The position numbers and the translations under genes are program-made. From Ricordea florida (lineage: Eukaryota; Cnidaria; Anthozoa; Corallimorpharia; Ricordeidae), in assembly GCA_949710005.1 (NCBI GenBank), contig OX453285.1:23661502-23725501 (forward strand): 64,000 bases of DNA, read 5' to 3'. The stretch's first letter is position 1. The number at the start of each line of letters is the position of its first letter. This document shows positions 18,002 to 29,700 of the stretch, piece by piece. The notes below the pieces were generated by a model. The model worked only from the letters and a program-made list of their open reading frames with translations. It did not search any database and was not told the origin of the DNA.

Positions 18002-19162
18002 ATGCGGCAAGCAGCGGTGGTTATATTCTCGATTCTCGATGCGGTCGCGGCATTCTGGAATACTATAATACTGTTTATCATTTTACGAAAACCATGTATG
18101 AGGACCGTAAGTAACATTTTACTTATTGGTCTGGCGCTGACTGACCTTGTAACAACGCTCTTCGTTGTACCGTTCGTCATCGTAACATTCGCGGCACAAT
18201 CGTGGCGTTTCGGTGAAGAGTTCTGCGTTTTTCAAGGATTCTTAACGAACTTTCTCTCCATTTCTTCGGCTACGTTCGTTTCTGTGATCGCTGTGGACAG
18301 ATTTTATTACCTGGCAAACCCCATGAGCCATAATGCAAACGTTTCTGGAAAAATCGTAAGTTTTGTGGCTCTTTTCTGCTGGTTTCACTCGGCATTTTGG
18401 GCTGCGTTTCCACTCTTTGGTATCGAAGGATTGAGCTATGAATTCCTCCGTAATAAGCAAGGGTGTGGGTTCTTATGGGACCTGAAAGGAGCTTTCTACA
18501 TTTATTACTATTTCATCGCTATGTCGAGCTTTGTCCTGCCAAGTTTTACTTTGTTTCTGATGTCTTTTAAAAGCCTTCAAGCCGCCAAACAAAGCGCTCA
18601 GCAAGTTCGACCCGGAAATATTCAAATTCAAGTACTACAGAATGGCGAATTCACTTCAGTCGCGCAAACACACAACTTTCACAGCTTCAAAGCAAACTGT
18701 ACTTTAACTCTAATTACAACGTCGTTTTTGATTTCGCGCGGCCCGCTCACAATTTTTAACCTCGCTAGTAGCAGCAGTAGCGAAGGAAAATTTTCCCCGG
18801 CGACAGAGACAACTGTTTCCCTTATGCTTTATCTTGCGCCTTTGTTAGACTCGCTGGTTTACACCTTGCTGAATAGAAAACTTCGAAAAGAACTGTATCT
18901 CATTTTTCGAAAATGTTCCAAGAGAACACCGGCCGAGGATGAACCTAAGGATATTCTGGAATACTTAAGAACGTTAACAGATAATTATGTATCTTCACAA
19001 TCTTCACCGGAAAATGGTGGACTGAAATACAGCTCGAGACAAACTTCAAGATCGACAATGAACGTGAACTTGGTTGACGAGAATTCAAGTTTGCCAACAC
19101 CATGGGAAAATAGCTCGGTAAATGGCGGAGGAAATAGAAGAAAACGACGAAGTTCTGTTTAG
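18002..19162 (+). CDS. Class A (rhodopsin-like) G protein-coupled receptor, orphan, single exon
   Basis: A 386-residue protein with seven hydrophobic segments. Landmarks: LALTDL in TM2 (Asp 2.50), Cys before TM3, VDRF at the TM3 end in place of DRY, Trp in TM4, GCGF with the ECL2 Cys, and FVLPSF in TM5. TM6 lacks CWxP and reads SRGPL; TM7 has DSLVY in place of NPxxY. TM1 begins within about five residues of the Met, so the extracellular N-terminus is almost absent. An in-frame TGA lies 75 bp upstream with no ATG between, which supports this start unless an upstream exon exists. The tail is Ser-rich and basic. The ligand cannot be told; amine-receptor-like or GPR161-like groupings are possible guesses. 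Confidence 0.88.
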   Translation: MRQAAVVIFSILDAVAAFWNTIILFIILRKPCMRTVSNILLIGLALTDLVTTLFVVPFVIVTFAAQSWRFGEEFCVFQGFLTNFLSISSATFVSVIAVDRFYYLANPMSHNANVSGKIVSFVALFCWFHSAFWAAFPLFGIEGLSYEFLRNKQGCGFLWDLKGAFYIYYYFIAMSSFVLPSFTLFLMSFKSLQAAKQSAQQVRPGNIQIQVLQNGEFTSVAQTHNFHSFKANCTLTLITTSFLISRGPLTIFNLASSSSSEGKFSPATETTVSLMLYLAPLLDSLVYTLLNRKLRKELYLIFRKCSKRTPAEDEPKDILEYLRTLTDNYVSSQSSPENGGLKYSSRQTSRSTMNVNLVDENSSLPTPWENSSVNGGGNRRKRRSSV

Positions 19163-19251
19163 CAGCAAAGAAAAGAAAAAAACATATAGTGAACCTCTGT
19201 GGTCTTATCGCGCAAAGTGGCTTGTGAAAGGCAGTTGAGTCACCACAAAAC

Positions 19252-19266
19252 AATAAATGGAATAAA
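19252..19266 (+). promoter_or_regulatory. Polyadenylation signals of the GPCR
   Basis: Two AATAAA hexamers at 19252 and 19261, about 90 bp after the stop codon. Confidence 0.6.
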
Positions 19267-20465
19267 TATATGTTGAATCAATTTGCTCGCAGGATTCGCA
19301 TGGCATTTTTCAACATATGCAATTTTTAGTAGAGTTAAATACTGGACTGGATCCATCCTGCGAAATTTGGCTTTTTTTTATAGTAGCGAAAAGTTCGGTG
19401 GCCCTCAGAGCAGGAAAACATCATAGATCTACACGCTTGAGAACTTATCGCACCGTGAGATCCCATTAACAACAGAAATATTTCTCCTCTACTGAATTTT
19501 TGAAATGGTTTTCTCGGAATCCAACAGAACAGTTGGGATCTAACTTTCGCGAATTTTCAAGAAATAAAACAGGAAAATCCTCCCGACCTAGCAAATTCAA
19601 AAAATACATTTGCGTGACAAACAAAATTTTCAATACTCGCAAAAAAGTGACCCACAAAATATTAGATTTTTTTTACAACATTTCCTCAAGTCTTGGATTG
19701 TCCTGTTTAATTAGCAAAATCTCGACAGCTGCAACCTATCTTGTTTACCAGAAAGAGAGCGCATCTCTAAATAGACCCCGATATATGCTAAAGCGCACGA
19801 CGATATTGCTCATATGATTCCGTTCTCGTTGGCCTATGATGTATTATGTCTTCAGTCAAAACTAATTCCTGCAGAACTAAAACAAAACATACGCAGTAAT
19901 TCGGGCATGTTTTCCAACCGCTATCTGTAAAGATTTCTCCGTAATTATTTATAAGTGCAGAACTTTAACCGGAATTCGGTTTATTTGCGGTAAACATGGG
20001 TTCAAGATTTTTAAAATATTTCGCGCGATTGTCCCTAATATGCGACTCGACAGCATACACACAAAAGCAAACTCAGAGACACAAACATTTTGCAGGATCC
20101 GATCTATTTTTGCCTTGAACTTTTTGTCTTCAGTTTATTTCTGCAGGGAAATTCGAAGGTGTCTTTGGCGCGCGGGAAACCTTACACGCAAAAACATCCC
20201 CGCGTTTTTTGTGTTCAAAACTGTTGCGAGGGGTAACCGCAAAATAGCTAAAGTCCCTGAATATTGTATTTGTGCGCAGCCTGATTTGCGCGTAACTCTC
20301 GATAACGTTTATTCCTGTTTTTGTGTTAATTTGGTTACAAAGAAGCTGATGGATCTCCGGAAGAAGTTCATTTACTACATATCCCAAATTTTCAATTTGG
20401 GAATTATTTCATTAGCACCCCGATGTTAAAGTGGCCTTCAATGCTGGGCTGGAAGAAAGAAACCA
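19267..20465. other. Intergenic, nothing recognised
   Basis: A 129-codon plus-strand frame at 20040-20429 has no recognisable domain, poor codon character and no splice context. No repeats stand out. Confidence 0.4.
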
Positions 20466-20950
20466 TACTAAATGGTTTCATCTACAGATGAAACAAAAAA
20501 AAAATAGCATCACACTGTATATAAAGACAAACAGTACCACAGTACAGTAATGTTCAGTAGCTTTACAAAGAATGGTCACACTGCATGGTTTGATCCACAG
20601 ATGAAAAAGATAGAACCACACTGTATAGTAAAACAAACAGTACCACAGTACAGTACTGTTCAGTAGATTTACAAAGAATGGTCACACTGCATGGTTTGAT
20701 CCACAGATGAAAAAGTTAGAACCACACTGTATAGTAAAACAAACAGTATCACAGTACAGTACTGTTCAGTAACTTTACAAAGAATGGTCACACTACATGG
20801 TTTGATCCACAGATGAAAAAGTTAGAACCACACTGTATAGTAAAACAAACAGTACCACAGTACAGTACTGTTCAGTAGCTTTACAAAGAATAGTCACATT
20901 GCATGGTTCCATCTCTACACCGGTGAAAAATAGAATAAACCATACCACAG
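20466..20950 (-). repeat. 106-bp satellite, array C (about 4.5 units, reversed)
   Basis: Same unit as array A on the opposite strand (CACTGCATGGTTTGATCC repeated at 106-bp spacing). Confidence 0.9.
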
Positions 20951-21759
20951 TACTTTCTAAACGTAGAATTTACTGTTTTAAGATTGATGAAAAAATTTGA
21001 ATCAATAGCAATTAGACTGATTTTAAGAGCTCAATATGCCATAACTGCAGCGTGGTGCATTTGTTTCTAGATAGTTACACGTTCAATAGTAAGCCCAAGC
21101 AGGATCTGTAGCTTGAGTTACACGGTTAATGAAAGCTTGAGAACGAAAACAAGGGCCAAGTGACAATTTTAAGAGATGAACTAACATTCAGGATCAATTC
21201 TGATTGATCCGCAAATATTGAACGTTTGCAAAGTCAATAAGAGAAAAGAGTACTGACGCAGCCGCTTGAAAACGTTTTCAAAAAGCCAAGGGAACAAAAG
21301 GAAAGACGATGTAACAAAACCCATATCTAAATTGAATTTGAACTGCTACAAGTGAACCTTTCAGTCTCATTTACACCATACCAGGATAAGAAATCAAACT
21401 GCGGATTACGTTAGACACCGTTTAAATAACCGGCCCAAAATTCTTAACTTTTTGTGGCACGTCTTTGGTCATCAACACCTCGTTTTTTATAAAGAATCTT
21501 GATTTTATGTTCTCTATTTCTTTCCATCGTGAACAGTTTAATTATGGACTATAATGCGCTAGCTTGATTCAAAATGAACATTCATTTAAATGAATAATAT
21601 AACGACAGCTGTTTACATGATTTCAATATAATACATACGGCAATCACTTTAAGGGCCAAAAATAGCAGAGTTCATGAGCGCAATCAACGCCTTTAAGCAC
21701 CCAGTAAAATTGCAAAAAAGTTCATTATGTAAAATCTTTAAAAGCAAACAACAGGAGAG
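20951..21759. other. Unique spacer between satellite arrays
   Basis: No gene or repeat recognised. Confidence 0.4.
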
Positions 21760-22082
21760 TAATTCAGTAGCTTTCCAAAGAAATAAAACTGCTTGGTTTG
21801 ATCCACAGATGAAAACGTTAACAACACTGTATAGTAAAACAAACAGTATCAGTACAGTACTGTTCAGTAGCTTTACAAAGAATGGTCACACTGCATGGTT
21901 TGATCCACAGATGAAAAAGTTAGAACCACACTGTATAGTAAAACAAACAGTACCACAGTACAGTACTGTTCAGTAGCTTTACAAAGAATGGTCACACTGC
22001 ATGGTTTGATCCACAGATGATGAAAAGTTAGAACCACACTGTATAGTAAAACAAACAGTACCACAGTACAGTACTGTTCACT
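21760..22082 (-). repeat. 106-bp satellite, array D (about 3 units, reversed)
   Basis: The first unit is diverged and the later ones are close to consensus. It ends abruptly at TACTGTTCAC. Confidence 0.9.
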
Positions 22083-22592
22083 AACTGGATGTGAAGAAAA
22101 GGACATTGGCCTCGATAGGTTGACCACTTCCATGTTCCAAGGAAGGGAAAACGGAAGACAAGAACATTTTCTTCGCTGACGAAAAATGTTCAGTATTGAC
22201 ATGTCATACCAAAGGTCTCGTATTGTACGACTCCGGCATGAGCATCAAAGCTTAAAATATAAATTCAATCTGCTTAAACAAATTTTTAAAGGATTTGACT
22301 TGTCGAGAGAAAAAGTGCTGATATAATGCAAGTGAATGTATGAAGCAGAACTACTCGTTGTTATACAACGTTATTATACAACGCGTTTTTATGGTTGTTT
22401 GGCATAGTTTTCCTAAATGCTCTACTCGGAAAATTTTGAGAAACAAAAGAGCAACAATATGTCAAACCGACTGAAGGACTAAAAAGTAGGAACTGTAATA
22501 CAAAAACTGCAGTTAGAAAAAAACAAAAACTAGCACAATGCGTAGTTTTATTCATAGGTAAAAAATGTCAGGGCTGCACAGTATCTTAAATC

Positions 22593-23110
22593 AAGCAGTA
22601 CAGTACTGTTCAGTTGTTTTCCAAATAGTGGTCACACTGTATGGTTTGATCCACAGATGAAAAAGCTAGACACACACTGTATAGTAAAACAAACAGTACC
22701 ACAGTACAGTACTGTTCAGTAGCTTTACAAAGAATGGTCACACTGCATGGTTTGATCGACAGATGAAAAAGTTAGAACCACACTGTATAGTAAAACAACA
22801 GTACCACAGTACAGTTTTGTTCAGTAGCTTTACAAAGAATGGTCACACTGCATGGTTTGATCCACAGATGAAAAAGTTAGAACCACACTGTATAGTAAAA
22901 CAAACAGTACCACAGTACAGTACTGTTCAGTAGCTTTACAAAGAATGGTCACACTGCATGGTTTGATCGACAGATGAAAAAGTTAGAACCACACTGTATA
23001 GTAAAACAAACAGTACCACAGTACAGTACTGTTCAGTAGCTTTACAAAGAATGGTCACACTGCATGGTTTGATCCACAGATGAAAAAGTCACAACCACAC
23101 TGCATACTAA
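22593..23110 (-). repeat. 106-bp satellite, array E (about 5 units, reversed)
   Basis: CATGG anchors at 22746, 22851, 22957 and 23063 give spacings of 105, 106 and 106 bp. This is the most regular array in the window. Confidence 0.92.
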
Positions 23111-23340
23111 ATAGTACAGCAGCAGACAAACAATTTTGCAACGCATATATTTTAAAACAAATAAAATGAATTTGACTGATTATATCTCATGAGTACAGCA
23201 TATAAGCGAATACAATTCACGTCTTGTACGAAGCTGGTTGATTGGTTCAGAAGACTCCGTCACGTGCACAGTGTTACAGTGCGACCACTTGAACCGGGAC
23301 CAGTCCGAGAGAAACAATCCGTTCGATAACTATAATACAT

Positions 23341-23535
23341 ATTAGTATAAATACTCAGGTGATTATACAAAATCGCGCGCTCTGATTGGTTCGCCATCTC
23401 AGATTATCAGCCGATAATCACCTCGACAAACAAAATGGCTGCCAAAATGGCGCGCTTTTGATGAAATAATTTTTTTTCGTCTTGTACAATGCTTTTCTTT
23501 TCTTTTCTGAAATAATCACCTGTGTATTTATACTA
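23341..23535. mobile_element. TIR element with GTATAAATACTCAGGTGATT ends
   Basis: The left end at about 23343 and its complement at about 23512-23534 enclose a GCGCTCTGATTGGTT segment and two AAAATGGC motifs. A similar promoter-like segment occurs at 12070-12180. Confidence 0.65.
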
Positions 23536-23539
23536 AACC

Positions 23540-23640
23540 AATTATTCGCCTCAGGCTCAGTGATTCTCGGTGAATATTCACCTCGACTTCGTCTCGGTGA
23601 ATATTTCACCGAGAATCACTGAGCCTGAGGCGAATAATTG
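23540..23640. repeat. Near-perfect hairpin, 41-bp arms, just downstream of the ARIP4 stop
   Basis: The arm begins ATTATTCGCCTCAGGCTCAG and recurs as its complement after a 17-base loop region. It lies within 100-200 bp of the ARIP4 stop codon, in the expected 3' UTR or terminator region. Confidence 0.8.
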
Positions 23641-23736
23641 TTAAATAAATGCTCATTAAAGTTTAACTACACTAAAAATATGCCTTAAAGTCCATGTCTC
23701 AGTACAATACAGATCGAAACTTTACACTTTTTGAAG

Positions 23737-26700
23737 TCAGCCTTTTTCTCCATTATAAGGTTCAATTCGTTCCCTCGTTATCGTAGTCTTGCCTTTCGCT
23801 GTTGAAGTAGCATTAGCTCCCCCCTGTGGGGACACATTGTCCACTCCTTGCTCCGCGTCAGACAGTATTGTTACAGTATTACTTGCTTCCCCCTGTGGGG
23901 GTACATTGTCTGGTCTTTGTTCCATGTTGGGTGGTACTTCTTGTAACATGGGAGGAGAGGTTGAAGTTGATACTTGGGATTCTTGCTTTGGCGAAGAGCT
24001 GTTGACAAGAACCGACGTGAGTGTTTGGTGTTTCATGTGAGGAGTCTCTTCAGCACTGGAGCCAGGATCATCCAATTCCGTAGCGCTATTTGTACCAGCT
24101 CCACGCGTCACCTCACAAACTTCCCCATCATTGGAACAGACTGTATGCACGGCTGGCGCAAGTAGTTGACTCGTGCCGGCGCTTCTCTGATTTAAGAGAT
24201 AACTGATCAAATGCGGAGAAACGTTAGGGAACGCGTTTCGAGCTCGTCGAACAAAACAGTCTATGGGTTCCGTTGGCTGCTCGGGCTTGGTTGGCGAAGG
24301 AAGGTCATCAAGATCGATCATAACAACTTTGTCATTGGAAGAACTTGTTGGTTGGTTTGCCTGTGGCCTGATGACAGACACACCATTGTTTATAGAGTTC
24401 GCAAAAGCAGCCGGTGGGGGAATCCCTCCAGCGTTTGAAGGCCGGCCGGCAACGTTGACGCCGGCGCGAATAAGCGAAGCGAGTGGGACATAAAACGACG
24501 ATGGGTTATACTGGGGCATGCAGCTCGGCGTTCCACCTTGAGGTGCCTGGCCAACCGGTCCAACCGGTTTGACGGGATAAGCATGTTTATACTGGTTTAA
24601 CAGGTGATCCCTACAAAGAAGTGTGGAACATTAGGACCATCGCTGTTTGGTGCACCGGCACAAGAAGCAAACAAAAATTTGAGTTAGCTCTGTTCAACTA
24701 TCTTCACAGGTGATACAGATCAAACTGTTTTTTTTTTCGGTTCATCAGGAGCTTTATTTGTACAGCTTTCTCTTCAAGGAGAAATTAGACTGTAAGAAGA
24801 AATTAGACTGTAAGAGGAAATTAGACTGTAAGGAGAAATTAGACTGTAAGAAGAAACTAGACTGTAAGGAGAAATTAGACTGTAAGGAGAAATTAGACTG
24901 TAAGAAGAAATTAGACTGTAAGAAGAAATAAGACTGTAAAGAGAAATTAGACTGTAAGGAGAAATTAGACTGTAAGGAGAAATTAGACTATAAGGAGAAA
25001 TTAGACTGTAAAGAGAAATTAGACTGTAAGGAGAAATTAGACTGTAAGGAGAAATTAGACTGTAAGGAGAAATTAGACTGTAAGAAGAAATAAGACTGTA
25101 AGGAGAAATTAGACTGTAAGGAAAAATTAGACTGTGAGGAGGAATTAGACTGTAAGAAGAAATAAGACTGTAAGGAGAAATTAGACTGTAAGGAAAAATT
25201 AGACTGTGAGGAGGAATTAGACTGTAAGGAGAAATTAGACTGTAAGAAGAAATAAGACTGTAAAGAGAAATTAGACTGTAAGGAGAAATTAGACTGTAAG
25301 GAAAAATTAGACTGTAAGGAAAAATTAGACTGTAAGAAGAAATTAGACTGTAAGGAGAAATTAGACTGTAAGAAGAAATAAGACTGTAAGAAGAAATTAG
25401 ACTGTAAGGAGAAATTAGACTGTAAGGAGAAATTAGACTGTAAGGAGAAATTAGACTGTAAGGAGAAATTAGACTGTAAGGAGAAATTAGACTGTAAAGA
25501 GAAATTAGACTGTAAAGAGAAATTAGACTGTAAAGAGAAATTAGACTGTAAGGAGAAATTAGACTGTAAAGAGAAATTAGACTGTAAGGAGAAATTAGAC
25601 TGTAAAGAGAAATTAGACTGTAAGGAGAAATTAGACTGTAAGGAGAAATTAGACTGTAAGGAGAAATTAGACTGTAAGGAGAAATTAGACTGTAAGAAGA
25701 AATTAGACTGTAAGAAGAAATTGGACTGTAAGAAGAAATAAGACTGTAAGGAGAAATTAGACTGTAAGGAGAAATTAGACTGTAAGGAGAAATTAGACTG
25801 TAAGGAGAAATTAGACTGTAAGGAGAAATTAGACTATAAGGAGAAATTAGACTGTAAGGAGAAATTAGACTGTAAGGAGAAATTAGACTGTAAAGAGAAA
25901 TTAGACTGTAAGGAGAAATTAGACTGTAAGGAGAAATTAGACTGTAAGGAGAAATTAGACTGTAAGAAGAAATAAGACTGTAAGGAGAAATTAGACTGTA
26001 AGAAGAAATAAGACTGTAAAGAGAAATTAGACTGTAAGGAGAAATTAGACTGTAAGGAAAAATTAGACTGTAAGGAAAAATTAGACTGTAAGAAGAAATT
26101 AGACTGTAAGGAGAAATTAGACTGTAAGAAGAAATAAGACTGTAAGAAGAAATTAGACTGTAAGGAGAAATTAGACTGTAAGGAGAAATTAGACTGTAAG
26201 GAGAAATTAGACTGTAAGGAGAAATTAGACTGTAAGGAGAAATTAGACTGTAAAGAGAAATTAGACTGTAAAGAGAAATTAGACTGTAAGGAGAAATTAG
26301 ACTGTAAGGAGAAATTAGACTGTAAAGAGAAATTAGACTGTAAGGAGAAATTAGACTGTAAAGAGAAATTAGACTGTAAGGAGAAATTAGACTGTAAGGA
26401 GAAATTAGACTGTAAGGAGAAATTAGACTGTAAGGAGAAATTAGACTGTAAGAAGAAATTAGACTGTAAGAAGAAATTGGACTGTAAGAAGAAATAAGAC
26501 TGTAAGGAGAAATTAGACTGTAAGGAGAAATTAGACTGTAAGGAGAAATTAGACTGTAAGGAGAAATTAGACTGTAAGGAGAAATTAGACTATAAGGAGA
26601 AATTAGACTGTAAGGAGAAATTAGACTGTAAGGAGAAATTAGACTGTAAAGAGAAATTAGACTGTAAGGAGAAATTAGACTGTAAGGAGAAATTAGACTG

Positions 26701-29700
26701 TAAGGAGAAATTAGACTGTAAGAAGAAATAAGACTGTAAGGAGAAATTAGACTGTAAGAAGAAATAAGACTGTAAAGAGAAATTAGACTGTAAGGAGAAA
26801 TTAGACTGTAAGGAGAAATTAGACTGTAAGGAGAAATTAGACTGTAAGGAGGAATTAGACTGTAAGGAGAAATTAGACTGTAAAGAGAAATTAGACTGTA
26901 AGGAGAAATTAGACTGTAAGGAGAAATTAGACTGTAAGGAGAAATTAGACTGTAAAGAGAAATTAGACTGTAAGGAGAAATTAGACTGTAAGGAGAAATT
27001 AGACTGTAAGGAGAAATTAGACGTTGGTCGCACAGTTTTAGTCTTCTGCCAACACTAAATAGTCGTTGAAAAATTTACTTGCGCTCAATTATTCCAAATT
27101 GCACTCGAAATCACTTGACTACGTATACGAATCTGTAAGGAAAAATGGTCCACTGATCGTACCTGACTGGCTGAATGACGCCTGGGCAGTAACGCGCACC
27201 TTCTGTGGCCATTCTCTTTTCTATTTCATAACCTACAAACAAAAAAAAAACCAACACATTATGGTTATAAAACGCGTTGATAAAGTAAGTTGGCAAAGAC
27301 TAGTTTCCAGCTTGCAGCCGAACGTGATTATGGGAATGCGAAGGATTTGCATTACTATGATAGATGATTGACTAAAAAAATTTCGAACCTCTTTTTTAGC
27401 TAATCAGACATAACACCAAAACCACTCGTAAGGGGGTTGCACGTGTTTTCCCACACTTGGTGCAGACGATATGTATTTGCTTTGCCTTACGATTGTTCGT
27501 TGGACTGAGTGCGTTTGTTGTGCTTGGTTGAAGTAACTGGCTTGACTATTGTAATTGGTTGAAAAAATTGATTTAACTGTTCTGATTGGTTGAAAAAATT
27601 GGGTTGACTGTTGTGATTGGTTGAAGAAATTGAGTTGACTGTTGCGATTGGTTTGGGTATTTGTTTTGGTTTTGAGGCAATTGAGAACTGCTCCATACCT
27701 CTGATAGAGAGTCCGAGGCTGATGTCTGCTCTGACGAACAGTTAAAGCAGCTTTTAAAAAATTTCACGCACCTTTTTTTGCTTCTCGTTTCTCTGCTTTC
27801 GTAAGTTTCAGTTCTTTTCTATCTACCAAGAGCGAGTCGTGTTTAAAGGGAACCTATAAGAAAGAAACATGGAAACAAATATACTAGAAGCCTATTGAAA
27901 CCAAGCTATTTCAAGCCCCCTATTTCAAAAATTCTTTATCGATCTCACGAAGCGGTCCATCATTCTCAAAAGTCATGGCAAAGAAACAGCGAAAGAGAAA
28001 ATACGAAGATCGGTTGAAAGATACCTTAGCAACCCAACGATTGCAGTGCCGACACAGTCTGGCTAACACAGGATCACTGAACCTGTCAGCAGCAGACAAA
28101 AGATCAGGCACGGAACAGTCTGGTTCCTACAACAAACAGAACACGTGACAAGTTACTGACAGGTCACTTGTTGGGCAGTTGACGGTCCACTGAAATGCAT
28201 CACAAAACTAAAATGCATTACATGTATTTATAATGGTATCGCACTGTGGCAGTATGTGTTTTACTATATAGTGCGGTCCTAACTTTTTCGTCTGTGTATC
28301 AAACCATGCAGTGTGACCATTCTTTGTAAAGCTACTGAACAGTACTGTACTGTGGTACTGTTTGTTTTACTATACAGTGTGGTTCTAACTTTTTCATCTG
28401 TGGATCAAACCATGCAGTGTGACCATTCTTTGTAAAGCTACTGAACAGTACTGTGCTGTGGTACTGTTTGTTTTACTATACAGTGTCGTTCTATCTTTTT
28501 CATCTGTGGATCAAACCATGCAGTGTGACCATTCTTTGCTACTGAACAGTACTGTACTGTGGTACTGTGTGTTTTACTATAAGTGTGGTTCTAACTTTAC
28601 TTGCACAAATGTTGTGGTTTTGCAATGAAATCAATCTTTGAGGTACACATAATCTTCCAAACGTATTCTCACCTTCTCACAAATCAGTTTCATGATCTCC
28701 TGTTTGGTGAAGTTGGCCTCAGGATTAAGCTCATCAACAACTCGATCTGAAATACAAATGTTCATTGTGTTGATTTGGCACTTAAATCTCCACTCTCACG
28801 TGGTAAAAAGATTTATTGAGGTCGGTAACGAGAATTGCGTCGATGATCATTACAATGTTCACACGAAAATGATTATAAATGTACGAGTATGTACTATACC
28901 AGACAGAAGTGCTAAATATGCAACATTAAAATTTCCACCAGAATTTGTACAGTAATAAGTATAGAGAACTGCTATATAGGTCTAACCGGCCATTCCTTGT
29001 TTCGAAATCTGCCGATCGTAGATTTTTTTCTCCATGGTTCTGGTGCTTATTAGTCGATAGATGTGCACAGGTTTCCTCTGGCCATACCGATAAACTCTGT
29101 TAAAACAAAAGAAGCAATGAAGAGGTTTGCACTGTCAGTGGCCACGGTACTGTTCGTTTTAGTTACTTCACTGAAAAGCTAATGAACAGTACTACACTCT
29201 GGTACTTTTTGGTTTACTACACAGTTTGGTTACAGCTTTTCTATATGTGTATCAAACTACGCAGCATGACAATTCTCTTGAAAGCTACTGAACAACACTG
29301 TACCGTGGTGCTGTTTGCTTAACTACACAGTGCCGCTCGAATTTGTTTCAGTTGTGGATCAAACCATGCAGTGTGACCATTCTTTGTAAAGCTACTGAAC
29401 AGTTCTGTACTGTGGTATTGTTTGTTTTACTATACAGTGTGGTTCTATCTTTTTCACCTGTGGATCAAACCATACAGTGTGACCATTCTTTGGAAAGCTA
29501 CTGAACAGTACTGTTCTGTGCTGCTGACGTTTCTAGCGTTCGCGTTTTTGCAAAAAAAATGTTACCTGCAAACGGCTTGAACATCATGGCACGGATTCCA
29601 AGACGCGTCGAATACGACAACCCGACTTGCACCAATAAGATTTATACCCAGACAGCCAGCTCTGTAATAAGAAAAACAAATTTGATTGCTATTATTATCA

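Noticed and set aside
24710..24931. Frame encoding repeated KLDCKE peptides, and the minus-strand SNFSLQ frame at 26590-27033
   Set aside because: Products of an 18-bp (6-codon) minisatellite lying in an intron; other stretches of the same array contain stops.
24777..27022. CRISPR array
   Set aside because: Units are contiguous with no spacers, and the genome is clearly that of an animal.
27487..27767. Asn/Gln-rich minus-strand frames that could extend ARIP4 exon 17
   Set aside because: Exon 17 ends at a donor in phase 1, and the exon at 27232-27163 ([16 protein letters not shown]) fits both neighbours in phase and matches the family.
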